Positions 1 through 11,335 of a stretch of DNA of 64,000 nucleotides are shown one piece after another. The position numbers were made by a program, and so were the translations under genes. This DNA is from Eledone cirrhosa. Its lineage: Eukaryota > Mollusca > Cephalopoda > Octopoda > Eledonidae. The notes under the pieces are model-generated. The model did no database searches, had not been told where the DNA came from, and saw nothing but the letters and a program-made list of their open reading frames with translations. Numbering within the stretch: the stretch's first letter is position 1; each line of letters starts with the position of its first letter. The DNA lies in contig OZ024748.1 in assembly GCA_964016885.1 (NCBI GenBank), positions 35,105,387 to 35,169,386 of the forward strand, read 5' to 3'.

Positions 1-648
1 TTTCTCTAATTAGTTGTGCTAATATCCTTTCTGCCACTTTCATAACCTGATCCATCAGTTTTATACCCCTATAATTGCTCCTCTCCAGAGCATCCCCTTT
101 ACCTTTGTAGCAGTTTATGAGAATACTGCTGCACCAGTCTTTGGGTATGACACCACCATATATAGCCTGATTGATGATGCGTACAACCAGTTTAGTGCTT
201 ACGTCTCCTGATGCCTTCAGCATCTCAGCGACTATCCCCGACGGTCCAGCAGCCTTACCATTTTTCATTTCCTTAATCACCTCTTGGACCCTATATTCGT
301 CAATCTCAATAGCTGGTCCCTCTGTCGGATCTACTGAGGGTAATTTCTCTCTCTCCCATTCGTTCTCCACATTCATCAGTCTCTCATAATAACATTTCCA
401 GGCCTCCTTTTTCTGATCATTCGTGACATAAGTACACCGGCATCATTCCGGACACATTTATCTCCAACAACATCCTGATTTGCATTGACACACTGCCTTG
501 CAATGTGGAACACCGCACGCCTCTGATCTTCCCGTCTCAGAACATTGGCAAACCTCCTACTCTCAGCCTTCCTACGTGCTAAGTACACCTGACATCTAGC
601 TTCTCTCTTAGCGGCTGTATATCCTTCTCTACTCCCATCCTTTTTCCA
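1..648 (-). mobile_element. RTE-like LINE fragment, cut by window edge
   Basis: Minus-strand translation gives a linker-to-reverse-transcriptase stretch matching the better-preserved LINE copies in this window. It starts near the residues KKDGSREGYTAAKREAR (about 600-650), continues through an RQCVNANQDVVGDKCV segment (about 440-510), and reaches the RT start [18 protein letters not shown] and [11 protein letters not shown] (about 60-270). The frame is broken near 385-430. It is more diverged from the other copies than they are from each other, so it is an older or different subfamily. The 5' end (high coordinate) stops at a TA-rich stretch, as expected for a 5'-truncated LINE. The catalytic YADD region lies outside the window. 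Confidence 0.85.
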
Positions 649-788
649 AATATATGTACGAGAAAGTATACGTACCTTCACAAAACATACAGGTAATATA
701 TACTTACTTATACAAATAAGTAATGGTATAAACATAACATATACTTAGCTACCACATCAAGACGTAAATTATCCGTGTATAGTTCGTA

Positions 789-2220
789 CTATCCGTTAGG
801 GTATAATGTGGGGCTGTAATACAGGAAAGTTTTGTGCAATTTATGTTTACAAGCCGAAATTGCCTCAGATTTTTTGTTTAAGATGTGGTCTGTGGCGTAG
901 AGTATTTCCAGGGCTTCAGTGGCGCAGAGGTCACATGGTCTTTTATTCCCGTTATACGATCTAGCCCTAGCTAGTATCTCCCAGTGTAACTTATATTGGG
1001 TGAGGTTGTCTTAGATTCTAGATATAAACTGAAAGTGATGTCATATTCCTTCTTAAAGGGTTAAGAAAAGAATGGGTATGCATGTAAAGACGCTGCTTGA
1101 ATCTATTGGTGGTTAACCCTATGTAGGCCCTACGGGATGTGGGTGTTTCAACCTTACATTTGTAGACAATGTTACTAGAGAGGCATTTCCCGGATAGGGG
1201 GCAGTCAACACGATTCCTACAATTACAGTTAGTACTAGCTACAGGGTTGCACGTATTCCTACGGCTAGGTAATTTAGCTAAATTTGAAGCTGTGATGTTA
1301 TGTGCAAGGTTAGGAGTCGTAGAGTAAGAAATTTTAATAGTATTTCTATTAAAAATGTTACTATATTTATGTGCTGGGGGTAAATGCTTCATAATAAGGG
1401 AGAGAAAGATCTTAGCTAATGGTGTGGCCACCTCCCTATATGGTGGGTTATACCATATAATGCGTCGGGATCTATTTTTCCTAGGTCTATTCTCATATTC
1501 TGTATATGCTACCTTATCAACAAATCCACTCCGAGCAAGAGCTTCATTGTAATATGTGGAATGGTCATTGAAAATATGCTCATTTGTAGATAGACGGGAA
1601 AGCCTCAAAGAAACGTTTCTTACCAGGTTCTTGGTTATGCTGGCAGGATTGTTAGAATGCTTACTTATGTAATTAAGCGTATCATTCGACTTTCTATACG
1701 GGTAGTGCAAACCATTCGACAAATTGAGGGTAACGTCGAGGTAATTAACGACCGAGAGGTTGGCCTCAACCTGTATGGAGAGGTTGAAGCCTTTAAAGAA
1801 GGCTGTGAGTTCTTTTCTGAACCTGTCACAAGCACGTGGGCTGCATTTTGTCATGGCCGTCATCACGATACAAACCACCACCCGCGTTGGGGAATTCTTC
1901 CTTGATAGAGAAAAGAAGGAAAAGGCCGATAAGATCTGTAACCTCCGCAGAATCACTGGCGCCCATACTCATGTCGAATGGGGTACTATTAGATTTTTTA
2001 ATCCAAATAGAGTCGTTGAAATTAATCACGGACTTACAGGCATTGAGGATGACATCAACTTCGAAATCCTTAACCACAGAGTTTTAGTGAAATTTATAGC
2101 TCTAAGAAGAAGTGGTAAAGTGATGGAGGAGTAGTAATTATTGATGTCGAATTGGATAAAATGGCAATGTTCCTTGAATGTGTATGTACGTATATGGATG
2201 CGTGCATGTATATATTTAAT
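789..2220 (-). pseudogene. Penelope-like element, RT and GIY-YIG endonuclease remains
   Basis: Minus-strand frames give, in order: an RT motif A-like segment HFIQFDINNYYSSIT (about 2130-2165), then a segment ending in GLYRDDGH (about 1850-1990) whose YxDD matches the RT active site of Penelope-like elements, then a long frame (1018-1956) with NPPY, a NRNTIKISYS segment and a C-N-C...C-P-L-S-G-K-C cluster. This is followed by a GIY-YIG-type core, IVYKCKV...AYIGLTTNRFKQR...H. A one-frame shift near 1018 separates the last part, which continues through CDLCATEALEILYATD to a stop at 789-791. At least two frameshifts break the element, so it is a dead copy. Penelope-like elements use this RT plus GIY-YIG nuclease for target-primed insertion. 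The 5' end seems truncated just inside the RT. Confidence 0.85.
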
Positions 2221-2299
2221 TTTTGTTGATTTCAATTACCTCTGTAATTTATTTACATTATTCTTAACACTGAAGCCGAGAATCATTCGGTTTCCTAAA

Positions 2300-2580
2300 T
2301 AGAATTTTAGTCTACGACTTCAGTTACACCATAAACGTGGTTTTGTCTTTGCGTGTAATTGTTCTCATCGGTCCACATAATGACGTATTATCTTTGTTTT
2401 TTCCGTTCATTGCCAGAGAAAGTCTCCACGAACCACCTAATAGAATATTAGTCTACGACTTCATTTATACCATAAACATGGTTTTGTCTTTGCGTGTAAT
2501 TGTTTTCACCGCTCCAAATAATGACGTATTATCTTTGCTTTTTTCCGTTCTTTGCCAGGGAACGTTTCCACTAACCAAAG
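2300..2580. repeat. 141-bp tandem duplication
   Basis: Two adjacent units begin at 2300 and 2441 with tagaat(t/a)ttagtctacga. Both continue through a shared ataatgacgtattatctttg block to a ccgttc(a/t)ttgccag block, with roughly 85-90 percent identity by eye. The repeat lies 80 bp upstream of the 5' end of the Penelope-like remnant in that element's orientation. Penelope-like elements often carry tandem or LTR-like end repeats, so this could be its remains, but no coding or hammerhead core was seen. Confidence 0.7.
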
Positions 2581-2721
2581 TATCGTCTTCCTGTCTTCCT
2601 TTGGTTGCAACGTTTTTCGAAATATTTACTTCTGCGTTCACAGATTGATTTTTTTAGTTTCAGAAGATCCCGTTAAGGGTGAAAACAGCAATTCTTTGCT
2701 TAAACTTTAATCTGTTATTTT

Positions 2722-2964
<243 letters not shown>

Positions 2965-5441
2965 CATCATCATCATCATCAACGTTTAACGTCCGTGTTC
3001 CACGCTTGCATGGGTTTGGACGGGGGTAGTCCCACTTGAGGCAAGAGTGATTGTCTTGCTCGCATAGGACTGTCTGGCAGGTTTTCTACAGTTGGATGCC
3101 CTTCCTAACACCAACCACATTTACAGTGTGGGTCTGGGAGGTTTTTACCGTGTTGCCTACACGGCCACATTACAGCGTGGACTGTGTGTTTTTTTGTCGT
3201 GACACCTACACGATCTCATTTGTTTCGGCCTGGATGGCGCGGCACCAACATAACTTTACATAGAATGGGGTGGTGTGGATGGGGTGGGGGGACGGGGTGT
3301 ATTTTGTTAGAGATGCCTACTGGCTGTAGTAGGTTTTACTATGTATTTAGGTAAGGCGGGTCTTCTCTGTTACTGAGTACCGCCAAAGGTCTCGGTCCAG
3401 TGACATTGTCTTGGAGAGGTGTAAGTGTGTGATGTCGGAGTTTATCAGCTCGTCCCAGGTTTTTCTAGGTCTGCCTATTCCGTGACTACCGTCTATCTTT
3501 ATTGCCCTGCACTTTGTTATACAGCTATTGACTTTCATGCGCATCACGTGTCCATACCAACGTAGCCTTCTCTCGAGTAAACAACATCTGATCCCTCTTA
3601 TCTCTAATTTTTTCCTTAGTTCGTTTATGCTTTGCCGTTCACGTATATTACTGTTACACATCCAGCGGAGCATGCAAGCTTCGTTCCTCTCTAGTCTGCG
3701 TATATCCTCTGCACACAATGCCCAGGTCTCACTGCCATGCAGCATTGCTGTTCGTATGCAGGCATCGTACAACCTGCCTTTCATTTTTAGGGAGAACCCT
3801 TTAGCAGCTAATAGTGGTATAAGCTCTCTGAACTTTTTCCAACCAGTTCTGACTCTAGCTACAGTACTTTCAAAGCACCCTCCCCCACTGCTGATTTTAT
3901 CGCCCAGGTAACGGAAGCTGTCCACTATTTCTATAGAACCCTCTGCGCAATTGAAAGAGCTAGTATTTTGTGGGCACTTGCTGCTACTTATTGCACCAGA
4001 GCACCGGCCACATGTAAAATCTATGTTCTTAGTTAGCTTACCTGTGATCCCACTACATCTTTTATGCACCCATACTTTGCATTTAGGACATAAAATGGAG
4101 TTTCTACCTACGCCTTTCCTACACACCGAGCACGACCATTTCCCAGAAGGGACCGCCGCCTTGTTTTCTTTCCTACAAACTAGAACTTTGGTCTTAGCCA
4201 GGTTAATTTTAAGTCCTTTTGACTCTAGGCCGTGCTTCCATGTTTGGAATTTCTTCTCTAGCTCGGCCATTGATTCCGCTATGAGTGTCAGGTCGTTTGC
4301 GTATAGGAGTTCCCATGGGCAGCCTGTCTTGAACTCCTCTGTTATAGCCTGAAGGGCAATAATAAATAGTAGGGGGCTGAGAACAGAGCCCTGATGGACG
4401 CCAACTTTTACGCTAAACTCTTCACTATATTCGTTGTTAATTCTAACCTTGCTGACTGTTTCTTTATACATGGCTTGTATAGCCCTCAAGCCATTCGTCA
4501 ACGCCTAGTTTTCTAAGAGCCCACCAGATAATGGAGCGGGGGACTCTGTCGAAGGCTTTCTCCAAGTCGACAAAAGCTAAGTAGAGGGGTTTACCTTTAG
4601 CTAGGTACTTCTCCTGTAGTTGTCGTACTATGAAAAGAGCGTCTGTGGTACTTTTGCCTGACACAAACCCGAACTGCATTTCATCTAGGTCAATTCTCTC
4701 TCTGATTAGTTGCGCTATTACTTTTTCCGTGACCTTCATGACCTGGTCGATTAATTTAATGCCTCTATAGTTACTCCTATCTAGGGCGTCTCCTTTACCC
4801 TTATAACAGTTAACGATGATGCTGCTATGCCAGTCCTTCGGAACAACCCCATTCTGTACGACTTGGTTAACTATGCGGGTGACCATGGTGTGTCCCACCG
4901 TGCCAGATGCCTTCAGCATCTCAGCAACTATTTCCGAAGGCCCAGCCGCCTTGCCCGTTTTCATATCCTTGATTGCCTTACTTATTATACTCCCCTCGAC
5001 TAACATTGCTGGTCCCTCTATTGGGTCGATATGGGGGAGACTGTCTTTCTCCCATTTATTCTCCTCATTTAGTAGCCTTTCATAGTGACACTTCCAAGCT
5101 ACCCTCTTATCAGCGTCGGTGATGGCAAGTGTGCCATCGTCGTTTAGTACACACTTCTCCCCGACAATATCACGGTTTTCCTTGACGCATTGCCTAGCAA
5201 TCCTGAACACCTCACGTTTTTGGTCATCGCGTTGTAGAACATGCTTGAACTTTCTTTCCTCAGCTTCCCTTCTTGCTAAGTACACTTGTCTCCTAGCTTC
5301 CCTCCTGGCCACTTGATAGTCTTCTCTACTTCCCCCATCCCGCCATACTTTCCAAGCCTGCTTTTTGGCCTTAATTGACCCCTCCACCTTACTGTTCCAC
5401 CACCATGTTACTCTCCTCCTGCCTACAAGCCTGCTCCAGCC

Positions 5442-5442
<1 letters not shown>
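2965..5442 (-). mobile_element. RTE-like LINE copy 1, 5' truncated
   Basis: On the minus strand this begins at 5442 inside the linker between endonuclease and RT and runs through the whole RT to the 3' UTR. The 3' end is a short (GATGAT)n tail, seen here as atcatcatcatcatcaac from 2965. The 3' UTR covers about 2965-3346. Both ends abut TA microsatellite. The endonuclease domain is missing, so the copy is truncated and not autonomous. Protein similarity ([60 protein letters not shown]) places it with RTE-like APE-type non-LTR elements. Confidence 0.93.
3347..5440 (-). pseudogene. LINE copy 1 reverse transcriptase with PHD-like finger, broken
   Basis: Two minus-strand frames make up the coding region: about 4464-5440 (linker and RT fingers/palm up to [10 protein letters not shown]) and 3347-4501 (rest of RT to C-terminus). 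Compared with copy 2, copy 1 lacks two bases near 4484, which causes the frameshift. The RT catalytic box reads Y-A-N-D at 4292-4303 instead of Y-A-D-D, so a metal-binding aspartate is lost. At about 4000-4137 a C-x2-C...C-x2-C-x4-H-x2-C...C-x2-C cluster with the W-x-H-x2-C core of a PHD-type zinc finger sits between RT and the C-terminal domain. Both the frameshift and the active-site change mean that it cannot encode working RT. Confidence 0.92.
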
Positions 5443-5475
<33 letters not shown>

Positions 5476-5536
5476 ATATATGTATATATATATATATATG
5501 TATATATGTATATATATATGTATATATATGTATATA

Positions 5537-5624
<88 letters not shown>

Positions 5625-5634
5625 CATATATATA
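5443..5634. repeat. (TA)n microsatellite
   Basis: Alternating TA with periodic G (tatg) interruptions, lying between the 5' end of LINE copy 1 and the 3' tail of LINE copy 2. Confidence 0.97.
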
Positions 5635-7944
5635 TCTTCATCATTGTTTAACGTCCATCTTCCACGCTAGCATGGGTCTGGATGGGGATTGTCCCATGTG
5701 AGGCAAGATTGGTTGTCTTGCTCAGGACTGTCTGGCAGGTTTTCTACAGCTGGATGCCCTTCCTAACACCAACCACGTTTACAGTGTGGACTGGGAGGTT
5801 TTTACTGTGTTACCTACACGGCCACATTTCAGCGTGGACTGTGTGTTTTTTTTTGTTGTGACACCTACACAACCTCATTTATTTAGGACTGGATGTTGTG
5901 GTACCAACATAGCTTTACATCGAAAAGGGTGATGTAGATGGGGGTGGGGGTAGTGGGACGGGGGTGTATTTTGGTTAAGAGGTGCCTACTGACTGTAGGT
6001 TTCGCTTTGTACTCAGGCAAGGCGGGTCTTCTGTATTACTACGTAGCGCCAAAGATCTCGGTTCAGTGACATTGTCTTGGAGAGGTGTAAGTGTATGAGG
6101 TCGGATTTTATCAAGTCGTCCCAGGTTTTTCTGGGTCTGCCTACTCCATAGCTACCGTCTATTTTGATCGCCCTGCACTTTTTTATACAGCTGTCACCTT
6201 TCATGCGCATCACGTGACCATACCAACATAGTCTTCTCTCGAGTAAACAGCATCTGATCCCTCTTATTCCTAATTTCTCACTTAGTTCATTTATGCTTTG
6301 CCATTCGCGTATATTACTATTACACATCCAACGGAGCATGCAAGCTTCGTTCCTCTCCAGTCTGCGTAGATCCTCTGCACACAAGGCCCATGTCTCACTG
6401 CCATTTTTAGAGAGAAACCTTTAGCGGCCAATAGTGGTATAAGCTCTCTGAACTTTTTCCATCCCGTTGGGACTCTAGCTACTGTACTTTCGGAGCACCC
6501 TCCACCCCTGCTGATTTTGTCACCCAGGTAACGGAAGGTGTCCACTATTTCTATAGAACCATCTGGGCAATGGAATGAGCTAGTATTCAGTGGGCACTTG
6601 CTGCTATTTATTGCACCTGAGCACCGGCCACATATAACATCTATATTCTTAGTTAGCTTACCTGTGATCCCACTACATCTTTTATGCACCCATACTTTGC
6701 ATTTGGGACATAAAATGGAGTTTCTGCCTACTCCTTTCCTACACACTGAGCATGGCCATTTCCCAGCTGGGACCAGTGCCCTATTTTCCTTCCTACAAAC
6801 TAGAACTTTAATTTAGACAGGTTAATTTTAAGGCCTTTTGATTCTAGGCCATGCTTCCATGTTTGGAATTTCTTCTCTACTTCAGCCATTGATTAAGCTA
6901 TGAGCGTTAGATCATGTGCGTATAGAAGTTCCCATGGGCAGCTGGTCTTGAGCTCCTCTGTTATAGCCTGAAGGGCAATAATAAATAGTAGGGGCTAAGG
7001 ACGGAGCCCTGATGAACAACAACTTTTACGCTAAACTCTTCACTATATTCGTTGTTAATTCTAACCTTGCTGACTGTTTCTTTATACATGGCTTGTATAG
7101 CTCTCACAAGCCATTCATCAACACCTAGTTTTCTAAGAGTCCACCGGATAATGGAGCGGAGGACTCTGTCAAAGGCTTTCTCCAGGTCTACAAAAGCTAA
7201 GTAGAGGGGTTTACTTTTAGCTAGGTACTTCTCCTGTTGTTGTCATACAATGAAAAGAGCGTCTGTGGTACTTTTACCTGACACAAATCTCAACTGCATT
7301 TCATCTAGATCAATTCTCTCTCTGATTAGTTGTGCTATAACTTTTTCTGTGACCTTCATGACCTGGTCAATTAATTTAATGCCTCTAGAGTTTCCCCTAT
7401 CTAGAGCATCTCCTTTACCCTTGTAGCAGTTAATGATGATGCTGCTACGCCAGTCCTTTGGTACGACCCCATTCTGTATAACTTGGTTTACTATCCGGGT
7501 GACCATAGTGTGTCCCACCGTTCCAGATGCTTTCAGCATTTCAGCAACTATTTCCGAAGGCCCAGCCGCCTTGCCCGTCTTCATATCTTTGATTGCCTTA
7601 CTTATTATACTACCTTCAACTTGCACTGCTGGTCCCTCTATTGGATTGATGTGGGGGAGACTGTCTTTCTCCCATTTATTCTCCTCATTTAGTAGCCTTT
7701 CGTAGTGACACTTCCAAGCTACCTTCTTATCAGCGTCAGTGATGTAAGTACACCATCATCATTACGGACACACTTCTCCTCGACAATATCACGGTTCTCC
7801 TTGACACATTGTCTAGCAATCCTGAACACCTCACGTTTTTGGTCCTCGCGTTGTAGGACATGCTTGAACTTTCTTTCCTCTGCTTCCCTTCTTGCGAAGT
7901 ACACTTGTCTCCTAGCTTCCCTCCTGGCCACTTGATACTCACTT
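5635..7944 (-). pseudogene. RTE-like LINE copy 2, internally deleted
   Basis: Same layout as copy 1: 3' UTR about 5635-6012, C-terminal domain 6013-6384, PHD-like finger about 6624-6752, RT about 6880-7626, linker to 7944. A deletion of about 44 bp near 6403 joins the SETWAL region directly to the RGLYDACIR-equivalent region and breaks the frame. Further frame changes lie near 6810, 7000-7240 and 7740. The RT box reads Y-A-H-D at 6911-6922, a different loss of the same aspartate as in copy 1. The 5' end stops at QVAR, 7944, close to where copy 1 stops. Confidence 0.92.
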
Positions 7945-7993
7945 GTGTGTGTAAATATCTATATCTATCTATATATATATATACATATATATA
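7945..7993. repeat. Short TA/TCTA microsatellite
   Basis: A gtgtgt run followed by tatctatatct and (TA)n between LINE copies 2 and 3. Confidence 0.85.
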
Positions 7994-8890
7994 TCATCAT
8001 CAACGTTTAACGTCTATCTTCCACGCTAGCAAGGGTTAGACGGGAATTGTCCCACTTGAGGCAAGATTGGGTGAACATGTGATCGGGTGAACGTGTCTTG
8101 CTTGTGTAGCACTATCTGGCAGGTTTGCTACAGCTGGATGCCCTTGCTAACACCAACCACATTTACAGTGTGGACTGGGAGGTTTTTACCGTGTTACCTA
8201 CACGGCCACATTACAGCGTGGACTGTGTGTTTTTTTGTCGTGATACCTACAAGACCTTATTAGTTTGGACTGGATGTTGTGGTACCAACATAACTTTACA
8301 GAGAAAGGGTGGTGTTGGTGGGGGATTGGGGTAGTGGGATGGGGGTGTATATTTGGTTAAGAGGTGCTTACTGACTGTAGGTTTCGCTTTGTAACTTCCA
8401 ACAATTTTGATTGCCCTGTACTTTTTTATACAGCTGTCGTCTTTCATGCGCATTACATGACCATACCAACGTAGTTTTCTCTCAAGTAAACAACATCTGA
8501 TCCCTCTTATTCCTAATTTCTCACTTAGTTCCTTTATGTTTTGCCGTTCATGTATATTACTATTGCACATCCAAAGGAGCATACATGATTCGTTCCTTTC
8601 CAGTCTGCGCAGGTCCTCTGCACACAATGCCCATGTCTGACTGCCATGTAACATTGCTGTTCGTATACAGGCATCAGACAATCTGCCTTTCATTTTTAGA
8701 GAGAAACCTTTAGCAGCCAATAGTAGTATAAGCTCTCTGAACTTTTTCCATCCCGTTCTGACTCTGGCTACTGTACTTTCAGAACACTCTCCACCACTGC
8801 TGATTTTGTCACCCAGGTAACGGAAATTGTCCACTATTTCTATAGAACCATCTAGGCAATAGAAGGAGCTAGTATCCTGTGGCACTTGCT
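7994..8890 (-). pseudogene. RTE-like LINE copy 3, 3' end only
   Basis: The 3' tail (catcatcaacgtttaacg) begins at 7994. The 3' UTR runs to about 8393. A deletion then joins the UTR to the middle of the C-terminal domain, removing the GRPRKTWDELI segment. Coding similarity runs 8394-8885 (YLGDKISSGGE, RTGWKKFREL, RKLRWYGHVMRM). The 5' end stops at a short TA run at 8891, so RT and finger are absent. A dead, heavily truncated copy. Confidence 0.9.
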
Positions 8891-8914
8891 ACTTATATAT
8901 ATATAAGTATATAT

Positions 8915-9092
8915 ATCATCATCATCATCATCGTTTTACATCCGTTCTTCCACGCTAGCATGGGTTAAATGGGTTGTCTTGTTGTGAGCAGTGTCCAGTC
9001 GGCTGACCTTGTCTTGCTCATACAGGAACTGATTCTGGCTTGATTTCTACAGCTGGATGCCCTTCCTAACACCAACCTCATTTACAGTGAGT
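8915..9092 (-). repeat. LINE/SINE 3' tail fragment
   Basis: Starts with (ATC)n then a ttttacatccgttcttccac block. It ends with the block ggatgcccttcctaacacca, which recurs in the 3' ends of both the LINEs and the SINEs of this window. No coding part remains. It could be the end of either element type. Confidence 0.75.
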
Positions 9093-9099
9093 ATATATA

Positions 9100-9365
9100 T
9101 TTGCTTAATGGTTAGAGCATTGGCCTTGCAATCGAAAGGTTGTGAGTTCAATTCTCAGACCGGGTGATGTGTTGTTTCCTTGAGCAAGACACTTTATTTC
9201 ACATTGCTCCAGTTTACTCAGCTGTAGAAATGAGATGATAGGGACTGGGGTCCATATCATTCCACTGCAAAGTGGTCATAAAGGGCACCCAGCTGTAGAA
9301 ATCAAGCGAGAATCAGTTCCTGTCCCACCCTAGCAAGCAGGGAAAAGCGGACGTAAAATGATGAT
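9100..9365 (+). mobile_element. tRNA-derived SINE (family S1)
   Basis: The head carries an A-box-like ttaatggttagagcattgg and a B-box-like ggttgtgagttcaattctc, the internal RNA polymerase III promoter of a tRNA-derived SINE. The body (gggtgatgtg...cttgagcaagacactttatt) matches the copy at 58,366. The tail ends in agcggacgtaaaatgatgat. A piece of the mid-body is shortened compared with the 58,366 copy. Confidence 0.85.
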
Positions 9366-9850
9366 ATATGTATATATCTATATATGTATATATATATATG
9401 TATATATCCTCATCATTGTTTAACGTCTATCTTCCATGCTAGCATTTGAGGCAAGATTGGTCGGGTGACCGTGTCTCGCTTGTATTCTCCAGTATAACTG
9501 CAAGATCAGTCGAATTTGATCTGATAACGATGACCATCACAATTTATTTTTCAATTCACAGACTGTTTTTGTGGTGGGATTTTGGTCAGGTATGTTTAAG
9601 TTGCTAGAGGTTGTCTATATCTCCACGGAAAGATATTTTATGTCAGATATATAATGTTGAACAATAAAAACAAATAAGGCAAGGTTTACTTGTTAATTAA
9701 TCCCTTGTTTTAGGATCGTTTCAGAGGACAAAAACATCAAAAAGTTTATTGATTTATTGATGTATATATATGGTGTGTGTGTATGCATATATATATATAT
9801 CATCATCATCATAACGTCTGCTTTCCCTGCTAACAAGAGTTGTATATATC
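9366..9850 (-). repeat. TA microsatellites, two LINE tail scraps, and unassigned sequence
   Basis: 9366-9408 is TA microsatellite. 9409-9490 is a LINE 3' tail scrap (tttaacgtctatcttccatg, then gcaagattggtcgggtgacc). 9491-9770 shows nothing I can assign. 9771-9850 is a gtgtgt/TA microsatellite followed by a (ATC)n tail and an aacgtctgctttccctgcta block like the second LINE family's 3' end. Confidence 0.6.
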
Positions 9851-10503
9851 TCTTTGTTGTCCATCATAAATGATGATGACATCTTCTTTATTGTTGTTCC
9901 TGTCTGTCGTGGGCACGAAGGTGGCTGTGGAGGCCGATCCTTGACTTGCAGGTCTGGGGACAGTGGGGGCAGGGGAAGAGACTGGAGTCAGCCTGGCAAC
10001 TCCCAAAGGTTACCTCCACCTGTTACCTCCGCCTCTTGCCTATCACCGCAGGGCTTTGGGAGTGCACGCTAAAGAAGAAACCTGTGTGGGAAAGGTTTAT
10101 AGTGACGGTCCCACTCACTCGGCCGCAGAAGCCAGAATCCGGTGGTATGGAGGACTGTGACGACCAGGGACTTCCTTGGCTGTAGTGGATGGCCACGCTG
10201 TCTGTAGTGCCTTGCTGTGTCCTAGTGCTCCACACCGCCTTTGTGACCGTTGGGACGTTGTTGTCCTCCTCCACTCACTCTGCAGGGGCAGGCATCCGCG
10301 ATCTAACTCACCGGGGGGTTTCAGACCCGTCCGTCTACCCTCAACCTGGTTCGGCCTGCCAGCCAAGGTGGTTTACCGGGATGTGGCCGCTGTCGCATGC
10401 TACAGCTTCTTGGGGCCACAGGTGAGAGCTGAGTGTCAGGTGAGAGCCAATGCAGGATGAGCTGTCCTGAAAAGGGCATGGCTAGCCCCCCCCCCCCCCC
10501 CCC
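9851..10503. repeat. GC-rich unclassified block ending in poly-C
   Basis: About 600 bp with markedly higher GC than its surroundings, ending in a run of about 17 C at 10,487-10,503. Short overlapping frames exist on both strands but none looks like a conserved protein. I suspect an interspersed repeat (non-autonomous element) because of its sharp composition edges, but I see no terminal repeats and cannot name a family. Confidence 0.4.
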
Positions 10504-11140
10504 GAGGTATATGCCCCAGGCATATACACACACATACACATACATATGTTCATGTGCATATACATATTTACACATTTTTGGATAGCCGTTGACTCTTATG
10601 GGTTCTTCCGCCCTTTGTCAGGTTTTGTTTTTTGTCCTGCAGGGTGTCCAAAATCACCCTCCTCACCAAGTAAACTTGGAGGGGTTGCCAGTTTAGTCGC
10701 TGACGACCCGACCAAGCGACAGTTTGTTCTGGTTTACATGTTACCAGTAGCACTCAAGAGTGACCTGACATAATTGTATATACATATATCCCCTTAAACT
10801 CTGACACACCTGTGCTATAGTAACTGTTATCACCACAGTACCTCCCACACTGCTGACTCCCCTGCTGTCCAACCCCGTCAATAATGTAGAAAGAGCTCTT
10901 CAGTATCAATAATAAATTATTGATAGAAATGACAGGTTAGCTTGTGAAGTTAAGTAGTTGTGGTCAGTGAAAAAGGTGGTGGTAATACCAATAATAGTTG
11001 GAGTCTTGGGAACTGTGAGTAAAGATCTTCAGAAGGACACAAATAGGGATTGGAATACAGATGGAACACTTACAAAATACAGCATTGCTTGGAACAGATC
11101 GAATATACTGGTGGGTACTCGAAAAATAAGGATGAACAAC
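10504..11140. other. No gene seen; CA-type microsatellite and unique-looking DNA
   Basis: 10,515-10,570 is a degenerate (CA)n/(CATA)n tract. The rest has no open frame of conserved type, no RNA gene and no recognised mobile element. It borders the satellite array, which begins at about 11,141. Confidence 0.6.
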
Positions 11141-11335
11141 TAGAGATGTATTACAGTGGACTGAGGTAACACCCCTTATCTCGGTTTCTAACACTACAGA
11201 TGTATTACAGTGAACTGAGGTAACACCTCTTATCTAAGCTTCTAACACTAGAGATGTATTACAGTGGACTGAGATAACACCCCTTATCTCAGCTTCTAAT
11301 ACTAGAGATGTATTACAGTTAACTGAGGTAACACT
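11141..11335 (-). repeat. Inverted leading segment of the satellite
   Basis: The first 3.6 monomers read in the opposite direction to the rest of the array (agagatgtattacagt...cttatctc..ttctaac). Orientation flips at 11,320-11,332. Confidence 0.95.

Noticed and set aside
2236..2700. Hammerhead ribozyme next to the Penelope-like element
   Set aside because: I looked on both strands for the CTGATGA...GAAA core and did not find it; ctgaagccgag...gaaa-like pieces do not complete the core.
3528..4352. Plus-strand frames opposite the LINE copies
   Set aside because: Shadows of the minus-strand RT coding sequence; similar shadows appear for every LINE copy.
9854..10460. Protein-coding gene in the GC-rich block
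   Set aside because: Several short frames overlap on both strands, none longer than about 95 codons and none with recognisable domains.
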